From Bacteroidota bacterium (GTDB lineage Bacteria > Bacteroidota > Bacteroidia > Chitinophagales > Chitinophagaceae), in contig JAEZGI010000032.1 of the NCBI GenBank assembly GCA_023416995.1, positions 192,678 through 256,677 on the forward strand: a stretch of DNA of 64,000 bases. Reading direction: 5' to 3'. The notes under the pieces were generated by a model. The model made no database searches. It was not told where the DNA came from and was given only the letters and a program-made list of their open reading frames with translations. Every line of letters begins with the position of its first letter. The stretch's first letter is position 1. This document shows, piece by piece, positions 1 through 8,965 of this stretch. The translations under genes were made by a program, and so were the position numbers.

Positions 1-933
1 CTCCAGATAAAAAAAATCATCGCACTGGAGAATTTTCTCACCGGAACCAAAGACTGGCTCAACACATTGGTTAATAACAACCAGGGGTTGATTGAACTGC
101 ATGAGTTCAATGTCATCACTGATTCTGTAACGGATGTACCAGGAGCGGATCAGGCAGATATTGTTATTCATATGGCATCAATCGCATCGCCAACTTTTTA
201 TCGCATTTATCCGATCGAAACCGTTGATGCAAACATAACTGGTCTACGTCGCCTCCTGGATTTCTATGCAGGGAAGTCATTACGTGGCTTTCTCTTTTTT
301 TCCAGCAGTGAAATATACGGTGATCCGTTCCCTGAATTTATTCCTACCAGTGAAGATTACCGTGGTAATGTCGCCAGCATAGGACCGCGAGCTTGTTATG
401 ATGAAGCAAAACGTTTCGGAGAAACTTTATGTTACCTGTTTGCAGAAAAACATAAAATGCCTATCACCATTGCAAGACCATTCAACAACTACGGGCCTGG
501 CATGAATATCAATGACAAACGATTGCCGGCAGATTTTGCAAAAGCTGTAATTGAAGGTCGCGATCTTGAAATTTTATCTGACGGTAAACCCACAAGAACA
601 TTCTGTTATATATCGGATGCGATTAATGGTTACCTTAAAGTATTGCTGCACGATAAATTTGATGTGTTCAATATTGGAATGGATAAGCCCGAATTATCGG
701 TAAAGGAGTTTGCGGAAATTTTCAATAAGGAAGGCAAAGAGATTTTTGATTACAAGGGAAAAATATCATTCAATAAATCTGATGACAAAGATTATATGAC
801 TGACAATCCCAACAGGCGTTGCCCGAACCTGACAAAGGCAAGAACCATATTGGATTATGACCCTGCAGTGATTGTAAACACAGGCATCAGACGGTATCTT
901 GAATTTCTTCACATAAACAACGGAAATTTATAA
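1..933 (+). CDS. NAD-dependent sugar-nucleotide epimerase/decarboxylase, UDP-glucuronate decarboxylase (UXS)-like, 5' end outside window
   Basis: Extended short-chain dehydrogenase acting on a nucleotide sugar, most likely converting UDP-glucuronate to UDP-xylose. The frame is open from base 1, so the N-terminal Rossmann glycine motif lies upstream; the first visible residues (IIALENFLTG) match the strand that follows it in UXS enzymes. Seen: HMASIASP, the catalytic serine region SSSEIYGDP, the YxxxK pair in ACYDEAKR preceded by SIGPR as in UXS, and ARPFNNYGPGM. The next gene overlaps by one base (TAATG) and encodes UDP-glucose dehydrogenase, which makes the UXS substrate. A related epimerase or 4,6-dehydratase is possible; the SIGPRACYDEAKR context argues for UXS. 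Confidence 0.8.
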   Translation, partial: LQIKKIIALENFLTGTKDWLNTLVNNNQGLIELHEFNVITDSVTDVPGADQADIVIHMASIASPTFYRIYPIETVDANITGLRRLLDFYAGKSLRGFLFFSSSEIYGDPFPEFIPTSEDYRGNVASIGPRACYDEAKRFGETLCYLFAEKHKMPITIARPFNNYGPGMNINDKRLPADFAKAVIEGRDLEILSDGKPTRTFCYISDAINGYLKVLLHDKFDVFNIGMDKPELSVKEFAEIFNKEGKEIFDYKGKISFNKSDDKDYMTDNPNRRCPNLTKARTILDYDPAVIVNTGIRRYLEFLHINNGNL

Positions 934-2225
934 TGATAACAGTTTTGGGACTGGGTTTTGTGGGACTAACCACAGCCCTCGGCTTCAGCAAAAAGGGTTT
1001 CAGAGTTTATGGCATAGACGTAAACACAGACCGCGTAAATAGTATCAGGAATGGCGAGGTGCCCTTTTATGAACCTTACCTGGATGATGCACTTAAGGAG
1101 CAGCTGGGAAAAAACTTTTTTCTTGACACGCCGTTGTCAGAAGCAGTGAACGACAGCAAGGTCGTTATCATTTGTGTGGGTACGCCAGGCAATGCTGATG
1201 GCAGTGCTGATCTTACCTACCTCCTGGAAGCCGTAAAACATGTATTTGAATCGAGTGAAGGAAGTTTTAAGGTGATCGTAACAAAATCGACCGTACCGCC
1301 TTCTACGGTTTCAAGAAAAGTAAAACCATTCGTTGACGAACTTAATAAACAATATAACAAGGAAATAGGCCTGGCTTCCAATCCGGAATTTTTACGGGAA
1401 GGTTATGCCTGGGATGATTTTATGAACCCTGACAGGGTCGTGATCGGCGTCGAGGATGAAAGGTCAAAACAAATTCTTGATGAGATCTATCAACCTTTTA
1501 ATGCACCGGTTCATTATGTAAGTTTTAACTCAGCAGAATTCATCAAGTATTTATCCAATACACTGCTTTCAACACTGATCAGCTATTCTAATGAAATGGC
1601 GATGATTGCCGAACATATCGGGGACATAGATGTGCCCTCGGCCTTTAAAATTCTTCACCAGGATAAGCGCTGGTATGGAAAACCGGCAGCCATGGCAAGT
1701 TATGTGTATCCTGGTTGTGGATATGGCGGATATTGTCTGCCGAAAGATACTGCCGCACTTGCCAGCATAGCAAGAGAGAATGGCTTTGAGCCAAAGATAC
1801 TGGAAGCCAACCTGGCGGTTAATGAACGCATCAGGGAACATGTGACCAATAAGGTATCTGCGGTTGTGCCTACAGACAGCACGATTGGCATACTTGGCTT
1901 AGCATTCAAAAGCGGGTCAGATGATGTTCGTCTTACACCAAGCAAATTCATAATTGAGAACCTTCTTGAAAAAGGTTACAAAAAGATCGTTGCCTTCGAC
2001 CCGATGGCTAATACAATTTTTGACCAGCACTACAGATTGCCCATCACATATGCAACCAGCCTGCAGCAAATTGTAGGGGAGGCAGATGAGTTGCTGCTGC
2101 TGACCAGCTGGCCCGAATTCAAACAAAACAAGGACCTCATCAATACCAAACGTCTGTTTGATTTCCGATATGCTTTTGCAGAATTGCAGAATAGCAATTC
2201 AAAGGAAAAAGCGGTAGTGGGTTAA
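933..2225 (+). CDS. ugd: UDP-glucose/GDP-mannose dehydrogenase family protein, probably UDP-glucose 6-dehydrogenase
   Basis: Oxidises the C6 hydroxyl of a nucleotide sugar (UDP-glucose to UDP-glucuronate) with two NAD+. Seen in 430 residues: N-terminal NAD site GLGFVG (6-11), the segment NPEFLREG near 150-157, Lys205 and Asn209 in EFIKYLSN, and the catalytic Cys268 in GGYCLPKD. The C-terminal substrate-side domain contains GLAFKSGSDD. Length is normal for the family. ATG at 933 shares its A with the TAA of the preceding gene, so the two are probably translationally coupled and form a UDP-Glc to UDP-GlcA to UDP-Xyl pair. GDP-mannose dehydrogenase is less likely given the neighbour. Confidence 0.85.
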   Translation: MITVLGLGFVGLTTALGFSKKGFRVYGIDVNTDRVNSIRNGEVPFYEPYLDDALKEQLGKNFFLDTPLSEAVNDSKVVIICVGTPGNADGSADLTYLLEAVKHVFESSEGSFKVIVTKSTVPPSTVSRKVKPFVDELNKQYNKEIGLASNPEFLREGYAWDDFMNPDRVVIGVEDERSKQILDEIYQPFNAPVHYVSFNSAEFIKYLSNTLLSTLISYSNEMAMIAEHIGDIDVPSAFKILHQDKRWYGKPAAMASYVYPGCGYGGYCLPKDTAALASIARENGFEPKILEANLAVNERIREHVTNKVSAVVPTDSTIGILGLAFKSGSDDVRLTPSKFIIENLLEKGYKKIVAFDPMANTIFDQHYRLPITYATSLQQIVGEADELLLLTSWPEFKQNKDLINTKRLFDFRYAFAELQNSNSKEKAVVG

Positions 2226-2284
2226 TTGCCGGTAGTCTGCGGATTATTATAAGATTGAGCGGGGGTTTGAAACTTATACATAAT

Positions 2285-4036
2285 ATGCAAGAGCAATTCC
2301 TCGGTTATAATAAACTTGTTAAGCTGCTTAAAACGCCGGCAACAGGTTTAAAAAACCTTAATGTGGCAGTGTTGGCCGACTTTGCTTCGCAACACCTGGT
2401 GAAAGCCCTGAAAAGCGCGCTGATACAGGAAAATTTTGCGGCAACAGTCTGGGAAGCCGACTATGATTCAATAGAATCTACTATTGTCAACGAACGTTCT
2501 GAGCTCTATGAGCAATCATTCGATTATGTAATGATTGTGTATTCAGTGCATAAGTTATATAAAGAGTTTTCGCACAGTGCGGATCCCGCGGCATTTGCTG
2601 ATCAAAAATTGTCAGCCTATGAGAGCCTGTACAAACTATTAGATCAGCGTTCCCGTACGAGGATCATCGTAACAAATTATGAAGAACTGAACGATGGAGT
2701 GTTTGGACATTATGCTAACAAAACCGCTCGTTCATTTCTCTTTCAGGCCAGGAAGCTGAATCTCGGGATCATGCAGCTTGCTACGACGCTTTCAAATCTT
2801 TTTGTTGCCGATCTCCAGTCTTTGTTCAGTTCAAAAGGACGTGCATTTGCCTTTGACCCAAAGATGTATGTTCACGGGGATCTTGCTTACTCACTTGATT
2901 TCATAGCTATACTTGCACAATCAACTGCAAGGATCATCGGTGCCATCCAGGGAAACATTGTTAAATGCGTTGTGCTTGACCTCGATAATACGCTTTGGGG
3001 AGGTATCATCGGAGATGATGGTATTGAGAACATCCAGGTGGGCGATCTTGGTATTGGCAAAGCATATAGTAACCTGCAGCAGTGGCTGCTGAACCTCAAA
3101 AACCGTGGCATTATACTGGCGGTTTGCAGCAAAAACACAGAGTCTGTAGCGAAAGAAGTTTTTATCAAACATCCCGGTATGACACTCAGACTGGCCGACA
3201 TAGCAGTGTTTGTAGCGAATTGGGAAACAAAAGTGGATAATATCCGGTTTATTCAATCAGTGTTGAACATTGGATTTGACTCGATGGTTTTTCTTGATGA
3301 TAATCCGTTTGAACGGAATATTGTTCGTCAGCACATTCAGGGCATCATCGTTCCGGAACTGCCCGAAGATCCTTCTGAATATCTTTTTTATCTTAGAGAA
3401 CTTAATCTTTTTGAGACGGCATCCTTTACAGGCGAAGACAGTCACCGCACAAAACAATACCAGGAAGAGGCGGGACGAAAACAACTCGAAAAAACGTTTA
3501 CGAACGAAGCTGAGTTCCTTGAGAGTCTTGGAATGACAGCGATAGTGCAACCCGTCGACAGTTTCACTTGCCCGCGTGTAGCACAGTTAACACAACGTTC
3601 GAATCAGTTTAACCTCCGTACCGTAAGGTATACTGATGATGAGATCAGGGCCATCATGGTAAACAGTGATTACAAAACGGTTACCATTTCCCTGTCTGAT
3701 AAATATGGTGATTATGGGCTCATAAGTACAATCATAATGAAGCGTATCGCGGCTGAAACTTATTTTATTGATACCTGGATCATGAGTTGCCGTGTTTTGA
3801 AAAGAGGAGTGGAGCTCCTGGCACTAAACGAGCTTGTGGCGCTGGCAAAGGAAAGCGGTTGTTTGTATATCGAAGCTGAATACCTGCCCACTTCAAAAAA
3901 CAGTATGGTCAGCAATCACTACAGTGGCCTTGAATTTGAAGCCCTGCCGCAGCCTGGGCGTTACCGGCTCGATATTGAACAGTACGAAGAAAGAAAAACA
4001 TTTATAAAGAAAACCGGCAGTTATGTTAAGCATTAA
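2285..4036 (+). CDS. FkbH-like HAD-IIIC family protein (acyl/glyceryl-ACP loading)
   Basis: FkbH-type proteins take a phosphorylated three-carbon donor (1,3-bisphosphoglycerate in characterised polyketide systems), remove phosphate and load the glyceryl group on an acyl carrier protein. The frame opens at 2255, but ATG 2285 is the better start and gives 583 residues. Seen: an N-terminal region of about 220 residues, HAD motif I DLDNTLWGG (Asp232 and Asp234 from this start), CSKN in the motif II area, the acidic motif LDDNPFER, and a C-terminal GNAT-like part with GDYGLI and TWIMSCRVLKRGVE, all typical of FkbH. The stop overlaps the ACP start by 14 bases, so the two products are made together. 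The real substrate here is inferred. Confidence 0.85.
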   Translation: MQEQFLGYNKLVKLLKTPATGLKNLNVAVLADFASQHLVKALKSALIQENFAATVWEADYDSIESTIVNERSELYEQSFDYVMIVYSVHKLYKEFSHSADPAAFADQKLSAYESLYKLLDQRSRTRIIVTNYEELNDGVFGHYANKTARSFLFQARKLNLGIMQLATTLSNLFVADLQSLFSSKGRAFAFDPKMYVHGDLAYSLDFIAILAQSTARIIGAIQGNIVKCVVLDLDNTLWGGIIGDDGIENIQVGDLGIGKAYSNLQQWLLNLKNRGIILAVCSKNTESVAKEVFIKHPGMTLRLADIAVFVANWETKVDNIRFIQSVLNIGFDSMVFLDDNPFERNIVRQHIQGIIVPELPEDPSEYLFYLRELNLFETASFTGEDSHRTKQYQEEAGRKQLEKTFTNEAEFLESLGMTAIVQPVDSFTCPRVAQLTQRSNQFNLRTVRYTDDEIRAIMVNSDYKTVTISLSDKYGDYGLISTIIMKRIAAETYFIDTWIMSCRVLKRGVELLALNELVALAKESGCLYIEAEYLPTSKNSMVSNHYSGLEFEALPQPGRYRLDIEQYEERKTFIKKTGSYVKH

Positions 4037-4268
4037 TGAAGTGATGGATCAGATCACCACTATCTTCCGCGATATCCTGGACAATGAAGATATCACACTC
4101 ACCGGTGAAAGCACCGCCGATGATATTGAAGAATGGGACTCACTCACGCATATTCAATTGATTGTTGCCCTCGAAAAACATTTCAAAATAAAGTTCACTA
4201 CCCAGGAAATCACTTCTTACAAAAATGTAGGTGAAATGGCTGAAAGTATTGTGAAGAAGGTTGCCTGA
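4023..4268 (+). CDS. Acyl carrier protein
   Basis: Small four-helix carrier of 81 residues. The 4'-phosphopantetheine attachment serine is Ser40 in EWDSLTHIQL, followed by the usual helix II sequence and a KIKFT loop. It overlaps the end of the FkbH-like gene by 14 bases and precedes the membrane O-acyltransferase by 57 bases. That placement marks it as a dedicated carrier for glycan modification rather than the fatty-acid synthesis ACP. The group carried (glyceryl, acetyl or other acyl) cannot be read from the sequence. Confidence 0.92.
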   Translation: MLSINEVMDQITTIFRDILDNEDITLTGESTADDIEEWDSLTHIQLIVALEKHFKIKFTTQEITSYKNVGEMAESIVKKVA

Positions 4269-4325
4269 ATCGTTTCTATCCGTTAAGAAGCCACGTACCT
4301 TTTTGATCATCCTAACTTCGAGAAG

Positions 4326-5747
4326 ATGTTATTTAATTCTTTTCAGTTTGTCCTTTTCTTCCCGATAGTAACACTGGTGTATTTCCTGCTTCCGCATAAA
4401 TATAGATGGTTTCACCTGCTTGCTGCAAGCTGCGTGTTTTACATGGCCTTTGTGCCGGTCTATATTCTGATACTGTTTGGAACAATCATCGTTGATTATT
4501 TTGCGGGCATCTGGATAGAACGGGCCCCTATGGAGCGACGAAAGCCGTTGGTTATAATTACTGTGACATTGAATATACTGGTGCTTTGTGTATTCAAGTA
4601 TTATAACTTTTTTCTTGATCAGGCTGCTTTGGTAATGAACAGTCTTGGACTTCCTCGCAGGGAGATGCCTTATCTCAACATCCTGCTGCCTATAGGTTTG
4701 TCTTTCCATACGTTCCAGGCCCTGAGTTATATTTTTGAAGTTGCACGGGGTAATGTGCGGGCCGAACGTCATTTTGGGATCTATTCGCTTTATGTAATGT
4801 TTTTTCCGCAACTGGTTGCGGGGCCAATTGAGCGGCCACAAAACATGCTGCACCAGTTTCACGAGGTAAAACATTTTGATAGCAACCGGGTGATCATAGG
4901 TCTGAAGATCATGTTATGGGGATTTGTAAAAAAACTGGTAATCGCCGACCGGCTGGGCTTATATGTGGATGATATTTATGCAAACGCTTATGAAACCGGT
5001 AGCCTGAATCTCTGGCTGGCCGTCATGATCTTTTTTCCCTTCCAGATATATTGTGATTTTTCAGGGTACTCATCTATCGCCATCGGGTCAGCAAAGGTGC
5101 TTGGTTTCAACCTCATGGAAAACTTCCGGTCGCCTTTCTTTTCTCTTACCACCTCCGAACTTTGGAACAGGTGGCATATATCATTATCGTCCTGGTTCCG
5201 GGATTATTTATATCAACCCATTGTTATTTCCTTGAGAAATTATGGTAAAATTTCCGTGGTTGCAGGTCTGCTGATCACCTTTTTTCTGAGTGGGTTATGG
5301 CACGGAGCCGGGCTGGCATTTATATGCTACGGTTTGGTACAGGGGATAGTGATCGTCTGCGAATTTTTACTCGGTATAAAAAGTACTAAACTGGCCAAAA
5401 AACGTTTTGGTAAACTGCGCGGCGCGCTGACTACCTATTTCTTTTTTGCTATCTCTCTGATCTTTTTCAGGGCACTTGGGCTTAACAAAGCCGGGTACAT
5501 AATTGAAAAACTGTTCTGGGGTTTTGATGCCGAATTTTTGACAAACCCAAGGATCGCAGTATTCACATATGTGGTGGGGCTGGCTTCCGTGGCCGGTTTA
5601 CTCGCTTTTGAATATGCGGAGGGTGAAAAAGTTTTTTACCAGACTTACAGTCTTCAAAAAGAGGTTCTGATAGCGGCCACGCTGTTGACGCTGCTTATTC
5701 TGTTTGGTGTTTTTTATAATGTATCGTTTATTTATTTCCAGTTTTAA
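4326..5747 (+). CDS. MBOAT family membrane-bound O-acyltransferase (AlgI/DltB-like)
   Basis: Polytopic inner-membrane enzyme that moves an acyl group from a cytoplasmic donor to a glycan hydroxyl on the outer face. Its 473 residues have about ten hydrophobic segments. The MBOAT landmarks are PQLVAGPIERP (161-171), ELWNRWHISLSSWFRDYLY (278-296) and the putative catalytic histidine His326 in SGLWHGAG. Length is near that of AlgI (about 520). No AlgJ/AlgX-type periplasmic SGNH partner is adjacent. The upstream ACP and FkbH-like protein suggest it receives an ACP-bound acyl or glyceryl group directly; this is inference from position. The 57-bp gap may hold a weak promoter but reads as one operon. 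Confidence 0.88.
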   Translation: MLFNSFQFVLFFPIVTLVYFLLPHKYRWFHLLAASCVFYMAFVPVYILILFGTIIVDYFAGIWIERAPMERRKPLVIITVTLNILVLCVFKYYNFFLDQAALVMNSLGLPRREMPYLNILLPIGLSFHTFQALSYIFEVARGNVRAERHFGIYSLYVMFFPQLVAGPIERPQNMLHQFHEVKHFDSNRVIIGLKIMLWGFVKKLVIADRLGLYVDDIYANAYETGSLNLWLAVMIFFPFQIYCDFSGYSSIAIGSAKVLGFNLMENFRSPFFSLTTSELWNRWHISLSSWFRDYLYQPIVISLRNYGKISVVAGLLITFFLSGLWHGAGLAFICYGLVQGIVIVCEFLLGIKSTKLAKKRFGKLRGALTTYFFFAISLIFFRALGLNKAGYIIEKLFWGFDAEFLTNPRIAVFTYVVGLASVAGLLAFEYAEGEKVFYQTYSLQKEVLIAATLLTLLILFGVFYNVSFIYFQF

Positions 5748-5922
5748 AGCGCTTAGGCCCAGAAAACCGCGGGAACGCCAAAATAGCGCGGATATTGCGA
5801 AAAGAAGCGCGTAAAATATTGCAACTTAGGCTTTTTTGTACTTATTTTACTACGTTAACCCAATTTGTGCGAGTTCGAAGTTCAGGTTCACGTGACAAGA
5901 TATTATTATTGAGGAGAGCAGC
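5748..5922. other. 175-bp gap between MBOAT gene and glycosyltransferase array
   Basis: No open frame of useful size. It holds a GC-rich stretch just after the MBOAT stop and two copies of CTTAGGC (near 5750 and 5827). The AT-rich part that follows is a plausible promoter place for the glycosyltransferase array, but I find no clean TAnnTTTG element. GAGGAG lies 7-12 bases before ATG 5923, an unusually good ribosome-binding site for this genome. Confidence 0.4.
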
Positions 5923-6882
5923 ATGAAGACTAACCCCAAAGTTTCGGTTCTGATACCGACTTTTAATTATGCAAGGTATTTGCCGGAAGCAATCGAAAGC
6001 GTAATCAACCAGACATTTACTGACTTTGAGCTTATTATTGTCGACAATAATTCGGGCGACAATACTGACGAAGTAATAGCCCGTTACTTACACGATCCGC
6101 GAATAACCTATCATAAAAATCCAACGAATATCGGGCTGGCCGGCAACTGGAACAGGTGCCTGGAGTTAGCAAATGGCGAATACATAAAGTTTCTTTGCGC
6201 AGATGATAAGTTTCATCCGGAAATGTTGATGAAGTTTACAACGGTAATGGATGCGAATCCGTCTGTATCACTGGTAACCTGTCACAAACAAGTGTTTGAT
6301 GCTCATTCATTTGTTACAACCGTTGCATTTAGTCACCTGCAGGATGGTCGTACAGCATTATTGAATACGCTGGCAGATCATTGTTGGATTGGGGAGCCCA
6401 GTTCTGTAATGTTCCGAAGAAAACATCTGGCGGTGGGTAATTTTACAACTGTTTACCAGATGCATGTTGATTGGGAGATGTGGTTACGCATGCTGAGTGT
6501 TGGCGATTGTTATATAATTCCTGAAGCGCTGTCTTATATCAGGTATCATCCTGAGCAGCATGCAAGGAAAATGAAGAAGAAAAAATACGTGCTTTGTTTT
6601 GAGGAGTATCAGCTGGCTAAAGACGTTCAGTTAAATAATGGATTTGATTTCAGGATCGCGGCACATGATCCGGTCATCAAACAGGCAGTAAAAAAGAGAG
6701 CAGTTTTTTGCGTGCGTCATGCCATGTACAAAGTGATCCCAAAACTTTATCAACGGTCCACATGGCCCGTGTTTAAAAAAGCAATGCAGATAGGCTGGGA
6801 AGAACGTGTATTTGGCGCAGCTTTTTTGGAACTGCTGAAAGGTCTGATGATTAATACCAGAAAGTTATTATACCGGCAATGA
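5923..6882 (+). CDS. Family 2 glycosyltransferase, array member 1 (type A)
   Basis: GT-A fold inverting glycosyltransferase of 319 residues. Seen: the N-terminal nucleotide-binding start VSVLIPTFNYARYL, VDNNSGDNT, NIGLAGNWNRCLELANGEYI, the DxD-like metal motif CADDKF, then WIGEPSSVMFRR and VDWEMWLRML, which belong to the acceptor side. The tail of about 100 residues (EEYQLAKDVQ, then basic helices) is shared by all array members. No membrane helix is evident, so it is probably cytoplasmic or peripheral. First of eight paralogues; it carries the best ribosome-binding site of the series. Donor and acceptor sugars cannot be told from the sequence. Confidence 0.9.
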   Translation: MKTNPKVSVLIPTFNYARYLPEAIESVINQTFTDFELIIVDNNSGDNTDEVIARYLHDPRITYHKNPTNIGLAGNWNRCLELANGEYIKFLCADDKFHPEMLMKFTTVMDANPSVSLVTCHKQVFDAHSFVTTVAFSHLQDGRTALLNTLADHCWIGEPSSVMFRRKHLAVGNFTTVYQMHVDWEMWLRMLSVGDCYIIPEALSYIRYHPEQHARKMKKKKYVLCFEEYQLAKDVQLNNGFDFRIAAHDPVIKQAVKKRAVFCVRHAMYKVIPKLYQRSTWPVFKKAMQIGWEERVFGAAFLELLKGLMINTRKLLYRQ

Positions 6883-7868
6883 GTAGCAACGGTTCAATAT
6901 CGCCACGGGTTTCGGTTATGATACCGACATACAATTACGCACATTTTTTGGATGATGCGATAGGGAGCGTAATGGCCCAGAGCTTCAGCGATTTTGAATT
7001 GATTATTGTAGATAATGCTTCAACAGATAATACAGACGTGGTTGTTCAGAAATATTTGCATGACCCGCGGATAAGATATTATAAAAATAAAACAAACCTC
7101 GGCCTTACCGGCAATTGGAATAACTGTCTCGCATATGCGCGGGGCGAGTACCTTAAATTTTTATGTGCGGATGACAAGTTCCGTTCCACACTATTGGAAC
7201 AATATGTGGAATTGATGGACAGGTATCCTGATCTTGCGATGGTTGCGTGTAACAAACAGGTATTCGGTCCTAAAGACAACTACGAGGTTAATCTGACCCT
7301 GAAGCATTATCATTCGGGCCGCGACATGAACCTGCACATGTTATACGGGCACCAGGGAGTAGGAGAGCCCACTTCAGTTATGTTCAGAAAAAAACACGCT
7401 GACCAGGTGGGTTTGTTTACGACAAAGTATCAGCAATACGTTGACTTTGATTATTGGATCAAACTACTCACCTTAGGTGATTGCTATCTGATACCCGAGA
7501 TCCTGGTCGATATCAGGTTCCATCCAGGAACAGTATCTAACCAGATCAAAAACCGGAAATTTCAGCGCTGTTTTGAAGATTACCAGATCAGGAAAGATGT
7601 ACAGCAAGGATTATATGGGATAGACACGGCCGGTACAAGGATTGATGAAATGGTGCATCGTTATGCAATGATCTGTGTTAAAGCCGCCATGCTTAAAACG
7701 ATTCCGAGATTGCACAAAGCAAATTTCCGGTCAGCATTCGCAAGGGCATTTTCCATTGCTGCGAGAGAAAGATTATTTAAAAGTACGATCAACGAATTAT
7801 TGTCAGGCATTAAGCGGATAGCGGCAAGAAAACTTTCGCCCGGATCTGTTGTTGTTAAAAGGAACTAA
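6879..7868 (+). CDS. Family 2 glycosyltransferase, array member 2 (type A)
   Basis: Inverting GT-A transferase of 329 residues, overlapping member 1 by four bases (ATGA), so translation is probably coupled. Seen: VSVMIPTYNYAHFL, VDNASTDNT, NLGLTGNWNNCLAYARGEYL, the metal motif CADDKF, GEPTSVMFRK and VDFDYWIKLL. Type-A marks are CNKQVFG and FEDYQIRKDVQ. It is the longest member; the extra length is a basic C-terminal tail (ARKLSPGSVVVKRN). It departs most at two places: GVGEPTS replaces the usual WIGEPTS, and FDYW replaces WEMW in the acceptor region, so acceptor choice may differ from member 1. Confidence 0.9.
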   Translation: MSSNGSISPRVSVMIPTYNYAHFLDDAIGSVMAQSFSDFELIIVDNASTDNTDVVVQKYLHDPRIRYYKNKTNLGLTGNWNNCLAYARGEYLKFLCADDKFRSTLLEQYVELMDRYPDLAMVACNKQVFGPKDNYEVNLTLKHYHSGRDMNLHMLYGHQGVGEPTSVMFRKKHADQVGLFTTKYQQYVDFDYWIKLLTLGDCYLIPEILVDIRFHPGTVSNQIKNRKFQRCFEDYQIRKDVQQGLYGIDTAGTRIDEMVHRYAMICVKAAMLKTIPRLHKANFRSAFARAFSIAARERLFKSTINELLSGIKRIAARKLSPGSVVVKRN

Positions 7869-7895
7869 ATTGATAAGTTATACTTCGGGACGATT

Positions 7896-8825
7896 ATGAA
7901 AAAAACGCCGTTGGTTTCTGTATTGATTCCAACACATAATTATGGGAAATTTCTGGACGAGGCAATACAAAGTGTTCTTGCGCAGACCTATGCCCATTTC
8001 GAACTGGTTATCGTCGACAATCATTCCAACGATAATACATCCGAAGTAGTCAATAAGTACCTGACCGATAAAAGAATCAGTTTTCATCAAAACCCCAGGA
8101 ATATTGGTTTGGTGGGGAACTGGAACAGGTGCCTCGGTTTTGCCAAAGGAGAATACATAAAGTTCCTGATGGCTGATGATGTGTTCCGGCCATCGATACT
8201 GGAAGAGATGGTGGAAGTTATGGAAGCCAACCCCGGCGTATCGCTGGTGACAAGTAACAGTGAGATTTTTGGTTCTAAGTCCAGGACGAGGATCAGTGAG
8301 ATGACGGGATTACAGAATGGCCGTGATGTGATTGTTAAATGTGTAAGCAACGGAACCGGTAATCTAATCGGAGAACCGACAACGGTTATGTTCCGTAAAA
8401 GTGATGTAGCAAAAGTTGGGCGTTTCAACCCAAATTTTACATGTCTTGTAGATCTCAATATGTGGCTCAGGTTGCTTGAAATTGGTGATGCCTGGTTTAT
8501 TCCGAAAGTATTGTCAGGTTTTCGTGTTCATAATGGCCAGTACAGCGCACGTACCAATGTCAGTAATTGGATTGATGAATATCATTTTTATCGGGAGATC
8601 AAAGAACATAATCCCTACCGTATAGATGCCAGCGGGATCTCATTGCTTGGTCTTGACCAGGTGCTAAAGGATCGGGCCATCCATTGTGCCCGTGGCATGT
8701 ACCGGATGTTACCAAAACTGTTGACCGGCCGCAACTACAGCACTTTTTCACAAGCGCTTTCCATCACTGCCCGCGAAAGAGTAATGAAAGAAAGTTTTTA
8801 CAGTATCCTGAAAAAATATTTTTAA
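7896..8825 (+). CDS. Family 2 glycosyltransferase, array member 3 (type B)
   Basis: Inverting GT-A transferase of 309 residues. Seen: VSVLIPTHNYGKFL, VDNHSNDNT, NIGLVGNWNRCLGFAKGEYI, and the metal motif as MADDVF instead of CADDKF. Type-B marks are TSNSEIFG in place of CNKQ, an asparagine/glycine-rich NGTGNLIGEPTTVMFRK, CLVDLNMWLRLL, RVHNGQYS and DEYHFYREIK. These are shared with members 6 and 8 but not with the type-A copies. It starts 27 bases after member 2 and is followed by the largest gap in the array (140 bases), so a transcriptional break after it is possible. Confidence 0.9.
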   Translation: MKKTPLVSVLIPTHNYGKFLDEAIQSVLAQTYAHFELVIVDNHSNDNTSEVVNKYLTDKRISFHQNPRNIGLVGNWNRCLGFAKGEYIKFLMADDVFRPSILEEMVEVMEANPGVSLVTSNSEIFGSKSRTRISEMTGLQNGRDVIVKCVSNGTGNLIGEPTTVMFRKSDVAKVGRFNPNFTCLVDLNMWLRLLEIGDAWFIPKVLSGFRVHNGQYSARTNVSNWIDEYHFYREIKEHNPYRIDASGISLLGLDQVLKDRAIHCARGMYRMLPKLLTGRNYSTFSQALSITARERVMKESFYSILKKYF

Positions 8826-8850
8826 TTATATCGGAAAAATACTAATATTT

Positions 8851-8864
8851 GCAGTAATTACTGC
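8851..8864. promoter_or_regulatory. Perfect 14-bp palindrome in the gap between array members 3 and 4
   Basis: GCAGTAATTACTGC is identical to its own reverse complement. It sits 25 bases after the stop of member 3 and about 100 bases before member 4, directly after TAATATTTG, a near match to the Bacteroidota -7 element. With no loop it is a poor terminator and looks more like an operator, but a single site proves little. Confidence 0.3.
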
Positions 8865-8965
8865 TTCGCGATTTATCTTTTCCAATACCTCTTCGCATTA
8901 ACCTCCCCTCGCTGCTGATAGTTAAAAACAAGGACGAACATTTTTCGTGGTTAATTTAATTCTGT

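Noticed and set aside
4329..4874. 181-codon open frame on the - strand opposite the MBOAT gene
   Set aside because: Rich in lysine, histidine and glutamine as expected opposite hydrophobic codons; no domain and no promoter.
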